Below, piece after piece: positions 45,766 through 57,866 of a stretch of 64,000 nt of DNA (position 1 is the stretch's first letter; the number at the start of each line of letters is the position of its first letter). The position numbers and the translations under genes are program-made. Source of the DNA: Bactrocera neohumeralis (lineage: Eukaryota > Arthropoda > Insecta > Diptera > Tephritidae); assembly GCF_024586455.1 (NCBI RefSeq), contig NC_065920.1, positions 52,257,109 to 52,321,108 of the forward strand, written 5' to 3'. Below the pieces are notes generated by a model. That model was not told where the DNA came from. It saw nothing but the letters and a program-made list of their open reading frames with translations, and made no database searches.

Positions 45766-45769
45766 TTAA

Positions 45770-46109
45770 GCCTTAGTGTAGATCAAACAATCAAGTCTTT
45801 TCGAACCAAACAACTCAACTTTAGTTGATGATTTCATTTTGTTGTTGAGTGTCATTAATGAAATGGTAGATAGTATCCTTCAGTGGATATCATTCAGTCA
45901 AAGAAACCTGTAAGGATTTCGTTAGCGGCTTTCAAACATCTTAGTACCATTCGGAATGGTTCAAATAGCCGACAATAGCTGTCTTCGATTCGCACAGCAT
46001 TTCACTCTAGCAAGTCGAACAAATTAAACCAGATTTTAAAGCAAATGAGGAGCATTTGTGATGCAACCCTGCACTAGCATGTCTTCTGACGCATGCGCAA
46101 TAGTATTAT
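45770..46109. other. Non-coding sequence
   Basis: Nothing recognised with confidence. Confidence 0.45.
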
Positions 46110-46750
46110 AATTCTTTTTTAGCACTTCAGTTTGGCTTCAGAAAATCTCATGGCACAATTGAACAATGTAATAGGTAAACATTTTATAGCTGATGCTATG
46201 GAAAATATTAAATCGTAGTCTGTAGTGTTGATTGATGTGCCGCCAAGCATTTGACAAAGTGTGTCATCTGCGCCTAATATCAAATTAAAGGGAAACCTAA
46301 CAATGCTTAATTATTTGCTGCTAAAGTCTTATTTGCACAATCGGCTGTTTTATGTTAGATGCAGTGTTGCCTGAGACCTGTGAAATCGAGACCTGTTCGG
46401 GCTGGTATGTCCCAAGGCAGTATACTCGCCCTGTGCTCTACATTCTTTATGCAGCAGACCTTCCAGTGATCAACTCTGACGGCAAGCTAAGCTGAGGATT
46501 CTGCACTGCTGACATCAAATCATCAAATGGCAACCCTACTACTGCTTCCAGGAAACTGCAGATGCAATTGAATGCTCTAGGAATGTAGCTCATCAAATGA
46601 AACTTTGGCATCAACACTCTAAAGTCAGTACAAGTAATATATACCCTCAAGCACAAAGATTGCCCTCAAGTGGCTTTATATGGTAAGTTCTTACCAGAAA
46701 ACAAAAGGGCAAAATACTTGTGGGATTACAATAGATCAAAAATAATTCAA
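46110..46750 (+). pseudogene. Jockey-clade reverse transcriptase fragment
   Basis: Decayed frames keep the jockey order: 'QFGFRKSHGTIEQ' (about 46129-46167), 'QAFDKV' (about 46245), a GVPQGSILGPVLY-like block decayed to 'YVPRQYTRPVLYILYAADLP' (about 46404-46465), then the post-catalytic 'YTLKHKDCPQVALYG' (about 46640-46685). In place of FADDT the frame reads 'FCTADI'. Multiple stops and shifts. It may be the same family as the 3' part at 35108-35931, since both contain the 'TFT-K-GDCP' type block. Confidence 0.8.
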
Positions 46751-48299
46751 ATAATTACGGAAAGATAACGTAAACATATAAAAAGAACTCAGATAAGAGC
46801 ATATAGGTATTATTACTACAACAACTTAATGGCAAAACGGTAGAAATGTACAAAGCATCGATAATTACGTGGAAAACACAAAGATTACCAACATTCAAAA
46901 TAATATTGTGGTCAAGGTAACGTCCATTATTAAATGAAAATTTAGGTTCATATCGTAAGATTATGTATTATTACTATTACTATATTTTATGGCAAAAATT
47001 TTCTGAATATTTTAAAATGATTGTTTAACTTAGAGAAGAATATCTCGAACGATAAAAGTAATGGCTGGGAACCCGGATTTGAAGTAAGAGTATAAGCGAA
47101 AGTTTCGGAAATTAACTGATTTGAAGAGGTTGAAGCCTAAACGAGAGGTTAGTTAACTCAGTAGGTCTAAGCAGTACTCAAAGAATGGTTTGAAACATAT
47201 AAACCTAAACATTTAATATATCGGATAAAGTGATCGGAATATGTATAACACAGTTTGCCAACTTTTTTAGCACTTGTTTAGCCATTGTGCGGATGAAGTA
47301 AAAGAGGACAGCGTGATATTGCTGGATAATTGGAATGTTCTGAGTGAATCGGGGAGTGAAATTTCGGCAATGTCATCACAGTAGTCAGCAGCAGTTATTA
47401 TTTGGAAAGATCTTGATGTGATGATGATGCCGAGCTTGCTGTATAAATTAGTTGGCTTAATTTAAGGTGTGTTAATTGCCCTTCAACTTTCAAACATTTT
47501 TTGGTGGTCTGCTGCAATGAAGTATGAAAGCAAGGAATTTTTTGAATATTTTCGATGAACTTCTGAGCTTAGTGTATTTTTTATTAGTTTTTCTTATCAC
47601 CTTAAGCCTTGTGCTTTAACTCTTAAACCAACAGATTTTGTGATCCATTGCGTTTATTTGAAAAAATCGTGTAAGTGTAGTCATTTAAAAATTAATTTAC
47701 AAATACCAATGTAAATATGGTAACTGCTTCGCTGTTGCATTTTTAATTCCAACTGTTTTCAAAACAGCTCAGAGCTAAACAAAAGCTTTCGTTTAATCAC
47801 TAACTCAGATTATGAGGTATTGGAATACAAAATGCAGTGAGAGCCCTTCAGCCAACCGATCAATGATCCCTGCCAGCAGTATGCCTAATGAGTGAAATAC
47901 CGCAGAGCAACAAAAAACAAAATTTTATCATGTTATTGAAACATTTATGTGGATAATAGAGTACAGAAAATAATAAAATAATCCCAAAAATAACAAGAGC
48001 GAGCTGAATTTTCGGTAAAACTAGTGTGCGCCTAATGGTATGCTAAGCACAAGTGAGTGTATGTGTCTATGTGTGCGCATATTTGTTGGCAATCGATTAG
48101 TTAGTAGCTAGCAATTGAAGGCCAGTATTTTGCGTGCATTTTTGGAAATGCTTACTATTTTCGTAGCAACAACAAAAACAGCAACCAAAATAACAAAATT
48201 TACAGTGAATTTTGGTGGAAATTGAACAGTTTGTGCTGGTACAAGTAGTAATATAAACATGTGTATTAGGTTGTGACATTTTTTGCTGCTACTTCGAAG
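46751..48299. other. Non-coding sequence
   Basis: No gene is recognised. AT-rich, with no clear repeats. Confidence 0.45.
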
Positions 48300-48995
48300 T
48301 TCTAATACCCTTCATAGGTGCATTCCTTATAGCGTAAAAGGGTATAAAATATATTTATCTTGATATGGATCGTTCAGTTTGTATAGCAGCTATATGCTAT
48401 TGTAGTACAATCTGCGAAATTTCTTCGGATATTTCACTGTTACTTTGGGTAATATTTCATGCCAAATTTCGTGAAGATATCTCGTCAAATACAACATTTT
48501 TCCTTACAATGACCTGATTTTGTTCGACTGGCAGGTCTATGTTATAGTGACTCGATCTGAAAATTTTCTCCGGATAATGTAGCATTGCTTTGGAGAATAA
48601 GCCATGCCAAATTTCGTGAAGATATCTCGTCAACTAAACATTTTTTCTAAAGAAGAGCTTTATTCTGATCGATCAGTTTGTATGGCAGCTACATGCTATT
48701 GTAGGCCGATCTGAGCAATATGCACAAGGACTGTAGCGTCAGTTTCAAGAATAATCTGTGCCAAATTTCGTGAAGATATCTCGTCAATCAAAAAAGCTTT
48801 CCATACAAGCACTTGAATTTGATCGATCAGTTTGTATGACAGCTATATGCTATTGTAGTCCGATTTGAGCGATACCGTTAAATTAGCAGCATTTTAGGCA
48901 GAAGCGAGCGTTATCAAAGTTTCAGGACGATATCTCAAAAAATGAGGGACTAGTTGGCGTTTGCCATATATCGACACGTCTATGTGTCCAACAGA
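48300..48995 (+). repeat. Second 154-bp tandem array
   Basis: Same unit as 28737-29410: 'cagtttgtatggcagctata' with tggcag or variants at 48384, 48539, 48683 and 48837 (spacing 144-155 bp), and 'aaatttcgtgaagatatctc' in each unit. The left border 'aatacccttcataggtgcat' plus 'aaaagggtataaaa' corresponds to the left border of the first array. The right side reads 'tttcaggacgatatctc' and fades out near 49010. It is more diverged than the first array. Confidence 0.93.
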
Positions 48996-50387
48996 AGGAA
49001 AAATGACACACCTTAATGTATATGATGTATATGTGTGCGAAATTCCCGCATTCAAGCACGCCACAGCCCTTCTATGCGATTAATGCAACTTATAGTATCA
49101 CTGCAACGGTAATCCAACGCAGCGCAGTTTCATAAATCTAGCCTACCATTAGGCGCATTATGATACAAAAGCTCCGCTATGTGTATGTGTGTGCGTGTTT
49201 TACGTTAGCATGTGGGTGCTTTGTCGTTTAAAATGGCCGAAGCATGTTTACTACATGCTGGAAAATATTTATTGTGTGATTGGGCGTGGTCAGCGCCCAT
49301 ATGATTGCAGCAAAAAAGCAAACAATAAAATAAAATAAAACGAGAAAATTTGAAAACGTTGAAAAATATGTGCCAGCACGGCATAAATGTTGCAGCAACA
49401 CTGCACAGTTGTAATCGCCAAGCGAAAAAAGTACACAAATCCGCAAAAACAACAACATTTTACAATTGCAGCATGCATGCCAGACATGCAACGCCAACAA
49501 TAACAACGACAAGCGAAAATTTCTGCAATAAAATAATGTAAAATTTCTGTCATAAAATGAAATGTTGAAAAAAATTACAATCGAAATGAACTCCAACAGC
49601 AGCAAATTACAATTTTAATTTCGTTATACCGTTAAATGCCGTTTTGAGTTGAGGCAAGCACGCGCACGAAATTGTGTGGTCGTTGTTGATTACACAAATG
49701 CATAAAAAACGCACACACACACATGTGCATAAAGGTATATATAAGCATATTTACACATACACATACTCATCTAGACACATTCTCATCTACACTCACACAC
49801 GCAACACAGTTCAGCTGTCGCTCACATACTTTTAGTCGACGAGGTCAGCCCCAGCGCAGTTTTCCATACAAAATTTTGCACACACGCACCTATACATACG
49901 CAAATAACCCAGTTACTGTTAAGCCTCTCGGGGCAGCAGGCATTGCAAATTTAAGTTTGTGAGAACGTTTCCTTTCGCATTAAACGAAAGTTGCAACAGC
50001 TGCCACAGGAACTAGTGTATTAAAGAAGTTCGAGCACGTTTGTGCAAGTCAAATCAGATTTTCTATTGCATACGCCTACACACATATTTACATGCATTTA
50101 TAACGGTAAAAATGATTTGAGGTAGCGTAATACGGAAGTAAGTTGAAGTAGAAGCATTGATAGCCTTCATTTGCAATTTTGGAGACACAGGTTATTTGTA
50201 ATATTGTATATGGAAGGAATGTGGAAACTATTTTGAAGGTTTTGATATTTGCTTAGAAGGCATATTCTCAAATTTGTTTCGAAATCAAAAAAAAACACTT
50301 ATTTCATTTACACAAACTATTCTATAATAAAGTTGAAATATAAATTTTTTTTATTTTCTTCTTCTCAACTGACATCGCTTCACTCTA
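48996..50387. other. Non-coding; (CA)n and 'aacaacaa' rich
   Basis: No coding frame is supported. The overlapping minus frames 49205-49605 are low-complexity shadows of CAA/TTG runs. 49690-49950 contains many 'cacacac'/'cacatac' runs and 'acagttcagctgtcgctc', which could belong to a promoter or 5' UTR. Confidence 0.45.
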
Positions 50388-52024
50388 TGGGCTCTTGAAA
50401 AGTTCCAAGAAGATCAGAAATTTTCGAGCCAAATTTTGTTCATGAATGAGGCTCATTTCTGGCTCATTGTGTATATAAGCAAGCAACCTAATAAATTCAA
50501 GAGTTGCCATTTCATTCAGAAAAACATCGGTTTGGTGGAATCTTCGTTCCATATTTCGTATAAATGATGGCTATGAGAACGTAACCGTCAATGGCGACCG
50601 TGATCGCGCCGTGATAATCGTCTATTTGATGTCTGAAGTTGAAGTTCGGGATCCTGACGACATTTGGTTTCAACAAGACGGTGCACATAGGTTTCTGCTA
50701 GTGCATACTGCGGCTAAAAATATAAGGAGTTGTCGCAGGACAATGACATTTGGTACATCATTGTTTTGGATTCCAATCAAGGAAAAAATTAAAAAATCAA
50801 AATCACGCCCCCTTTTTTACGCCCACCTCCCATATAAGGTGAAACTTAATTTTTGACCTACAGCACTGATTTTTGGTAAATAGCATTTCTATGACATTAT
50901 ATATGTTGGTGTTAAATTTCAATAATATCCGCCCACTTTTACGCCCACCTCCCATACAAAATAAATTCTCTTTTATCAAGTCTCTTTTAGCAACTTTTTT
51001 ACATCTTCGTGACATTATAATTTTTTTAATTTTATTTTAGTACGAAAAATGTTTATGTACGTATCCGAAGACATTAATAAGTGATGCATCACATCTTCGT
51101 TAGTGGAGATGCGTCCAATTCTTCTGGAATGATACATCCTATAGTTCCAGTAATCCTTGTTATATATATATTGCATACTTTTGGGCGGTAACTTGCCATT
51201 TTAGAGTATCTCATTGTTTTTTTCAAGGGGGGCAATTTGGGGCAGCTGAATTTTTTTTATCGTTTAGCTGAGACTTCATGCTTTAATTCGGTGTATGTAT
51301 GTCGACAGCGGTAGACAGCGCTAAAAAGATGCACCACTTTGAATTTGAAGAACATTGAAATTTTGACGTCCAAATTATGTTGTTCCACAATATTTTTTAT
51401 GCATTATTTTTTTCAATGGATTTTGATGCAAATTTTTTCTTTGATACATATTATAAATGAAAAATAATAATAAAGTGGAATTTCAATAGTTGTTTTATTG
51501 TATCAATGATTTGACTTTTGAGTAAATTTTTAGCTAATTTTGATGTTCTCCACATTCACCAACTTTGGGCAGTTCTGGACAAAAAACTAATGCAGATAGA
51601 ATCCTAATACTTTGGGAAAATAATGTATAGATAGTTGGTAACAAACTGTGAAATTTTCATTCAAATCAGACAACATTCCATTTTTGAATTTCAGCCACGG
51701 AAATCCCAATGTGCGGTGCTACTTCCCACACATCGCAACAATCAATGGATTCATTGAACTATTCGGTAAGCAGATAATTCCGGGTCGATAATAATTGGGT
51801 CGGACGATTGGCCACCAAGATCGTGTGATATCACACCGTTAGACTTTTTTCTGTGGGTATATGTAAAGTCTAAAGTCTGTGCGGAGAATGCCGCTTCGAT
51901 TCGGAACTTGGAGCAAAGCATCACGTGTGGTTTTCGCCATTTACCAGCCGAAATGCTAGAACGAGTCATCGGCCAATATTTGAAAGAGGTAATAATAAAA
52001 GCGAAAGAATTTTCCTTCGAATGA
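50388..52024 (+). mobile_element. Mariner-superfamily transposon split by an insertion
   Basis: The left half reads 'WALEKFQEDQKF', 'ILFMNEAHFWL', 'NVTVNGDRDRAV' and 'VRDPDDIWFQQDGA'. The right half, after the insertion, continues 'ATSHTSQQSMD', then 'WPPRSCDITPLDFFLWVYVK' and 'SKVCAENAASIRNLEQSI', ending 'AEMLERVIGQYLKEV'. Removing 50684-51718 rejoins QQDG|AT without frame change. FSDEAHFWL, FQQDGATCH and WPPRSCDLTPLDFFLWG are the blocks of an abundant insect Tc1/mariner-superfamily group. Here DE has become NE at the first site. Frameshifts lie in the left half. Outer ends were not identified. Confidence 0.85.
50684..51713. mobile_element. 1,030-bp insertion, CACAT ends, 5-bp target duplication (Transib-like?)
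   Basis: CGGTG occurs immediately before (50679-50683) and after (51714-51718) this segment, and removing the segment with one copy restores the transposase reading. The ends are CACATAGGTTTC at the left and, reversed, CACATTGGGATTTC at the right. A 5-bp GC-rich duplication and ends starting CACA/CACW are features of the Transib superfamily; this assignment is inference. No transposase is encoded. Inside, a 'ttacgcccacctcccata' block is duplicated (about 50818-50835 and 50939-50956). Confidence 0.7.
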
Positions 52025-52837
52025 TAATAAGCATTCCCCATTCAATGTGAAGTTAGTGTGCATTTTTTTTTAAAGAAATAGGGAATCACTCTTTTTGTAG
52101 GCGAGACAATGGAGTCAGAGTCAATGTTATCAATGCTACCGCTGTAGCCGCCTTTATTAACGGCAATTTGGTACTTTGGCCAAACGGTGAGTTAAACTTT
52201 ATATTCAATTCAAGACGTCCAATTTTTAACTCGTATACTATCTAATCCGACAAATTTCTTCCAGATATTCAGTGTAACAAAGTCCTATCCTCAGTATAAC
52301 AAGTTATGTATCCTAAAGTGAGGCATTTCACTTGTCTTTTGCATGGATTACATACTAGATTGTGCGGACACACTTTGCCACTGTTAACAGTTTCATTTCA
52401 AATATGAAAAAGGTAAAGTGTTGATGAAGTATTTTAAAACATTTAACTTATTTCATTTTTTGAAGCCTCCATCAAGGCGCAATAAATTTCAACGCATTCT
52501 GGTGTACGTCTACCGTTTATCTGATTACTTCAATGTGCTGAAAAGAGTAGTAGAAGCAGGAGTTATTTAAGTCACACCGCTTAATTACAGACGTAGCTTA
52601 TATAAAGCAGAACTTTTATAGCCATACAAATGTTATTGGTTATTGTAAGACTCGAAATCCGAGGTATAGAAATCAAAGAGTGTTCCGCCTTATCGAAGAA
52701 GTACGAAACTTGATATCTTCTTTAGAAAATAAATTATATTTTGAAGCTTAATGCCGTTTTCTGAAGAAATAAGGCATACAAACTCCTTAAATGATATTTT
52801 GCAATAAAGTATAAAAGCCACAGATTCATACATGAAA
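52025..52837. other. Non-coding sequence
   Basis: No gene is recognised. Short scraps such as 'gcgagacaatggagtcagag' have no partner. Confidence 0.4.
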
Positions 52838-53338
52838 AAACTGGTGCGAAGAAAATCCACAAATCAGTCTGTCATTTTTTCGCAATGAAGCTAGTGACAC
52901 CGTTACTGTCAATGCTATCAATGGAGAGTGGTATATATTGATGCTAACCAACTCTTTATGGCCACAATTGGAAGAAGTTGATCTTGTTAACATCTGATTC
53001 CAGCAAGCTAAGGCTACGTGCCACACAGCTGAATAACTGAATTTTTGCAAGAAAAGTTTGGAGATTCGATTATTTCAAGAAACTGTGACATCAAATGGCC
53101 TCCAAGAAGTTGTGATTGAACACCATTAGACCAATTCTTGTGAAGTTATTTGATGTTATGGGTTTTTGGCAATAAACCGGGCTCTCTTCAAGCTTTAGAA
53201 GTCAATATTGAACGTGCTATTGGTGACATACGACTTGATTTAGTAGAAAGAGTACTCGAAAATGTTGCAGAAGTTTATCTTTATCTGTTCTTTATCACAA
53301 AAACACAATTATTTGGGGGGCACAAGGGCATCCAGTGA
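52838..53338 (+). pseudogene. Mariner-superfamily transposase relic
   Basis: Decayed frames read 'WCEENPQIS', 'SDTVTVNAINGEWYILMLTN', 'LWPQLEEVDLVN', 'FQQAKATCHTAE' (for FQQDGATCHTA; the catalytic Asp is lost), 'WPPRSCD-TPLDQFL' and 'GSLQALEVNIERAIGDIRLD'. It is the same family as 50388-52024 and 59980-60795. No inverted ends seen. Confidence 0.85.
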
Positions 53339-53379
53339 TGGTCATGAAGTGAACGAAAACTTGTCTTGGTTTAATTAAG

Positions 53380-53745
53380 ACCAGTGCTTGAAAATAGTCG
53401 TGTTGACATCAAAGATATAGCAGAGGCGCTCAACATCTTAACATATTTTGGTTTATATTATATTATGGGTATGAAGCATGTCAATGCTAGAGTCATACCA
53501 AAGCACCAGAATCTTTTGCAAAACCTACATTCATCAATAATATATCGAATGGCGAACCGAAAAAAAACAAAATTCGCTTAAGCTACTGAACGCCATCCCA
53601 GTCGAGGCTTAAGTGTATTGGAAATTAGGTTAAGCGATGACAAGCTTGTATTCCTCAGGTCAATTTAAAAGTCTATTTTAAAAGCGATAATAACAATTTG
53701 TATTAATATACGAGGAAATGTAGTTTTTTTGTCAGTTAGGGTCAA
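53380..53745 (+). pseudogene. Mariner transposase relic, centre deleted
   Basis: 'VLENSRVDIKDIAEALNI' (about 53384-53437) and 'MGMKHVNARVIPKHQNLL' (about 53465-53520) are the second helix-turn-helix and linker. The text then goes directly to C-terminal phrases, 'TPSQSRLKCIGN' and 'YFKSDNN' (for YFEGDNI). All three catalytic Asp blocks are missing. Confidence 0.75.
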
Positions 53746-56700
53746 ATTTGATCAGACGGTGTACACAGAGACTCATGAAATCTAGCAAAAAGAATATTAT
53801 TATTTACCTATGAATTCATATGATTGCACAAAGACAAACGGAGGATATATTGGAACTGCGAATTTATCTATATGAACAACTCATCTTCTTCTCTAAATAT
53901 TTAGAGAAATTGACTCTGAAGACATTATAAAATACAATCAAAGAAAATTTGTTCGCAACATTTACATATTTGAAGGAATAAGTAAAACAATTTAAGTACA
54001 CATGTGGTTAATAAAAATGAAAATGTATTTTGAAATGCAAAAACACAAAATGCCTGCACAGGTGTGTTGCATGTGGTGCGCCTTATCACGCCAAACTCTA
54101 GTTTTGTGGTTAAAGTTTTTCTTTGAGTTAACTAAAGAAAAATTTCTGGTATTCTTATACTCAAACTATGAAAAGGTACAACAGCTGTCGGTACTTCTAA
54201 TGCGAAATTAAGCTCTAAACTACGTGTTTGAAGTTTGTTGCAAAGACATTTTAATATTCTTTTGCATGCCATAATTCCATTTCGATGGCAAATGAACTTT
54301 AAGGCCTGGAATACGTGAGTAAATTATATTAAGAGTAGAAATTTTTGAAAAAAAGCTCTTGAAAGAATTTGGGGTTTTTGGAAACATTTTTCTTTGTTAT
54401 ATTCGGCAATATTGCTTATTTTTATTATCTCAACACTACATATATATAGTCGAGTTCAGAGTGTTATTTTATTGGTCTTATGTTCGCCAGTTATTTAGCA
54501 ATGACGGATCTAATCTGTTTCGTCGTCTAAGAAAGCATATATCTATCAATAAAAAAGGTACTAGTAGAAACCCATTGGATAATAAATAAAAACGATAATG
54601 AAAGGAAAATAGTTTACAGTCGGCTTGCGGTTGAGAAGAGATTGGAGAAGAACATAATTGAATTTATAAGGTTTAAAAACGGACGAGAATTCCAGCAATT
54701 AATAAGTTATTATTTACTGAAGAGCGCATAATGTTGGACCAACGAAGGATTTCCAATCAAACCCAAATCTCTTAAAATATCAAAAATTATTGCCTGCAAA
54801 GCTCCTAACCTTATGTGTACTTATCAAAAGAGAGAAATATTTGAAGACCACAGACGGCCACTAAAAACCATATTGGTTCGAAATAGCCATTAAGTCATTC
54901 AGAAAAGCGGAAGAAGACACAAAAACATAAAACCAATCCAACAAAACCACACTTAATATCATACTAACCCAGTAAGAGTGTTGAAAATCCCACTACAATA
55001 ACAGCAATACTGGTATTAACAACTACAATTGCCAAAGCTGGGCCACTAACCACTCGCTACCACAAAAACTAGCTCAACACTAACAGTACTACACACATAT
55101 ACATTTATATATGTGTGTGTTTGTGAGAGTTGCCACTAAAAGTAACCACAAAATTGTTTCGTTGAAAAAGACCTCGACCCAGCGAACAAAGCAGAGAGCA
55201 AAACAAAAAACCAAACAGAGCAAAAAAAAAGTTCACCAAAAACTCCCCAACACAAACAGACTAAAAGCTAAGAACAACAACAACTACATTATTGTTTAGT
55301 GTGTATGGCACATAGAGCAGAATACTAAAAGAATACGTCAATTTTGAAATTCAAGTAGAATAACTAAAAAAGAAAGTAAAATAAAAACAACTGCAAGCTT
55401 CTAAAGCAGGCGGGTTAAAGTTTTAACGGTTACTGAAAAGCTCACAGCGGTCGGTGTAGCTGTTAGAGGCAACTGCATATTCATTTTTGTTGTTCGCAAG
55501 AGCTTAAGATACGCAAAAGTAATGGAAATAGTAATGGCTCTTTGGAGAATACAATGGCAATCGAAGCAAATATATGTGCTGTTAAGTATGTGTGTGTGTA
55601 TGCGTGTTTCCATTCGCTACCATCACCACTACATATAGTCAAAAACTGTATAGAAATGTTGTGCCAAATACACAAAATCGTCAACCTACTTACGCACGCA
55701 ATCGGCACAGAACACCCACACAAGCGCACGCATAGCCACCCACTCGAACCATACCGCACTGCACCGCACCACAACGAGCGAAAGGAAAATTTCTTACGCG
55801 AAGGATAATGCTGTGGCACACAAAACCAACGAAGAACCGCACGAAGACGCCTAGCAGCCTAAAAACGATGTTAGATACACATACATATATATGAACATGT
55901 ATGTGTGTGTCGGTGCTTGTAGCCTGCTTTTGCGCTTCATAGCCGCACAACATGCACGTGTATTGGGTGAATTGCGGTTTGCTGAGCTGACAGTAGGTGC
56001 AAAGGGAATCACGCGAACAGCCGATACATACACGTCAACTTACAAGCAATCATCTACATACACACACACACACATATATAACCATACATGGCATTATGTT
56101 GTTAGGTAGGTGTGTGCGTGGCTGTGTGGGTGTTTGCTAGGTGAAACACATAAAAATATGAAGAAAATAGCACGCAATGGTATGCAGAACGCGAATGTGG
56201 AATGTTGAGTTGCGATTAAAATCGATAAATCAAGAAAAAAAATGCAAAGAAAAAAGGTAGAGAAAAAATTCGAAGCAAGTAAAGGGAATGAAAAATGTAT
56301 TTTATAATAAAAATATAAAATTCATATATTATAAAAGCTTCGGCTGGCTATTAATTTTGTTGAATTTTTGATGATAGACATAGGCAATAGATACACAACA
56401 ATACAATAGGGCACAATAGACCTAAGATCGCTAAGCAATCCTCATGCAATAATCTACATTACATATTTACATTACATATTGATGGGATATTTTGTCCAGG
56501 GTTAGACATAAAGCAGACTTTTGCCGGGCCACTGCTGTAGATTTCATGCTTAAGGCTTTGCTATTGCGAAAGCCGTGGAGCTAGCCACTAATGTATCACC
56601 TGCACTTAACCCAATAGATGCATAAAAGAAGTTTACATAAGTAAAAGCTAAATGTAGATATAAACACTCTCTACAAAGGCGATAGAGCCAGAAATGGCCG

Positions 56701-56991
56701 CTGTAGGTATTTTTGGTTCAAAATCCAGCCAAAGACTCGCTTAGTCAGAGGCAATATTAATGTAATTTTCCCATGCAAAGGGTTACTTTGAAATTCAATC
56801 GTCAACTAAACACTTTTCATATTCTATAAAAAAAAAAAAAATTCAGTATCCTACTTTTTCGGATAGATTTGTACGGTGGATATCTGATGAAGCATTTATG
56901 CCTTTAGGAGGCGCATTGTGAAACTAACCCGACTAAAATCCTCTTAATATTTTGTCCTTTCTTAATCACGTTGTACCCCTGCTGAAGTTCA
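53746..56991. other. Long non-coding stretch
   Basis: About 3.2 kb without recognised transposons or genes. 54870-56100 is less AT-rich, with 'acaacaacaactaca', (CA)n at about 56058-56073 and many 'cacacaca'/'gtgtgtgt' runs. Overlapping frames on both strands at 55401-56109 are mutual shadows and have no domain. It could be host intron or UTR sequence. Confidence 0.45.
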
Positions 56992-57189
56992 TTAATACAA
57001 ACATTTTATATGTGCCAGCACGGAGACATCGTCAGGAAACTCTCGACCAGTAGTTGCAATTCTTCTCCTACATAATGCCTTGCAATCGAATAGAAGTTGG
57101 TCTATAGTGTGCTCATCTTCTAGCTCTTGATAGCTTCCACGAAAGTCATTGTATGGTATTCCCAGTCTGCTGGCATATATTACCAATTA
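56992..57189 (-). pseudogene. LINE C-terminal fragment (R1/I-like)
   Basis: The minus frame reads 'ASRLGIPYNDFRGSYQELED', 'EHTIDQLLFDCKALCRRRIA' and 'TTGREFPDDVSVLAHIK'. This fits the Cys-rich C-terminus of I/R1-clade LINEs (CRSCxxxEExETxEHLLCxCPALxRRR), with two of the Cys replaced (FRGSYQ). It is open and short, hence a remnant. Confidence 0.75.
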
Positions 57190-57866
57190 GACAGTGAGTT
57201 GTTAGCACTACTATTATAGTTTTTACATCAATCTTTTTGACTTTTAATGATCGACATTTGCGTCCCATACCCTTTTTCGAATAACAAACAGCCGTAGTAG
57301 AAGCTTTGCCAAACATCCCGCGAATCTAGTAGAAGTGGACTTCAAATACGTCAGATTCAAATCAATTACTTTCAAAAAAATTAAACAAACACTCGAAGAA
57401 GAATTAAATAGTAATTCCGTATTCTAAAGCTATAGATCTTCTGTAGGTATTTACAACCTTATTATAATTATGGACCGAACAAGCCGACTATTAAAATTCA
57501 AAAGTAATAGCAAAAGAGCTCTAGTAGGAGTTTTAATAGGTCAGACATGATAGCAGACTGAGTTTACCATACAACGACTATTGGAGAAACTGCCGAGTGC
57601 TATGCGAATGTAAGGCTTTTTATATGAAAAGAATCACAACTATTGTTCGATGGTTTTTTGACAATGTCTCGAAAGTTGAATATTTTTGTATTGATGAACA
57701 TTCTTAATTTCATAATCATAAAGTTATTCCTAACATGTTCGTTTAATAGCCAAGTGCACGAAGAATGGTTGACGTTTGAGCAAACGTATCAATGTTATTT
57801 GAAACTAGACTTCAAATCAGTTAGGTTCAGTTCTATGTTCCTGAAAATTGTATTAACATTGTTTAA

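Noticed and set aside
49205..49605. Three overlapping minus-strand frames with many Cys
   Set aside because: Reverse translation of CAA/GCA-rich simple sequence; frames overlap each other and the plus frame at 49350.
55401..56109. Cluster of long frames on both strands
   Set aside because: They overlap in all frames in a GC-richer CA/TG repeat region with no recognisable motif.
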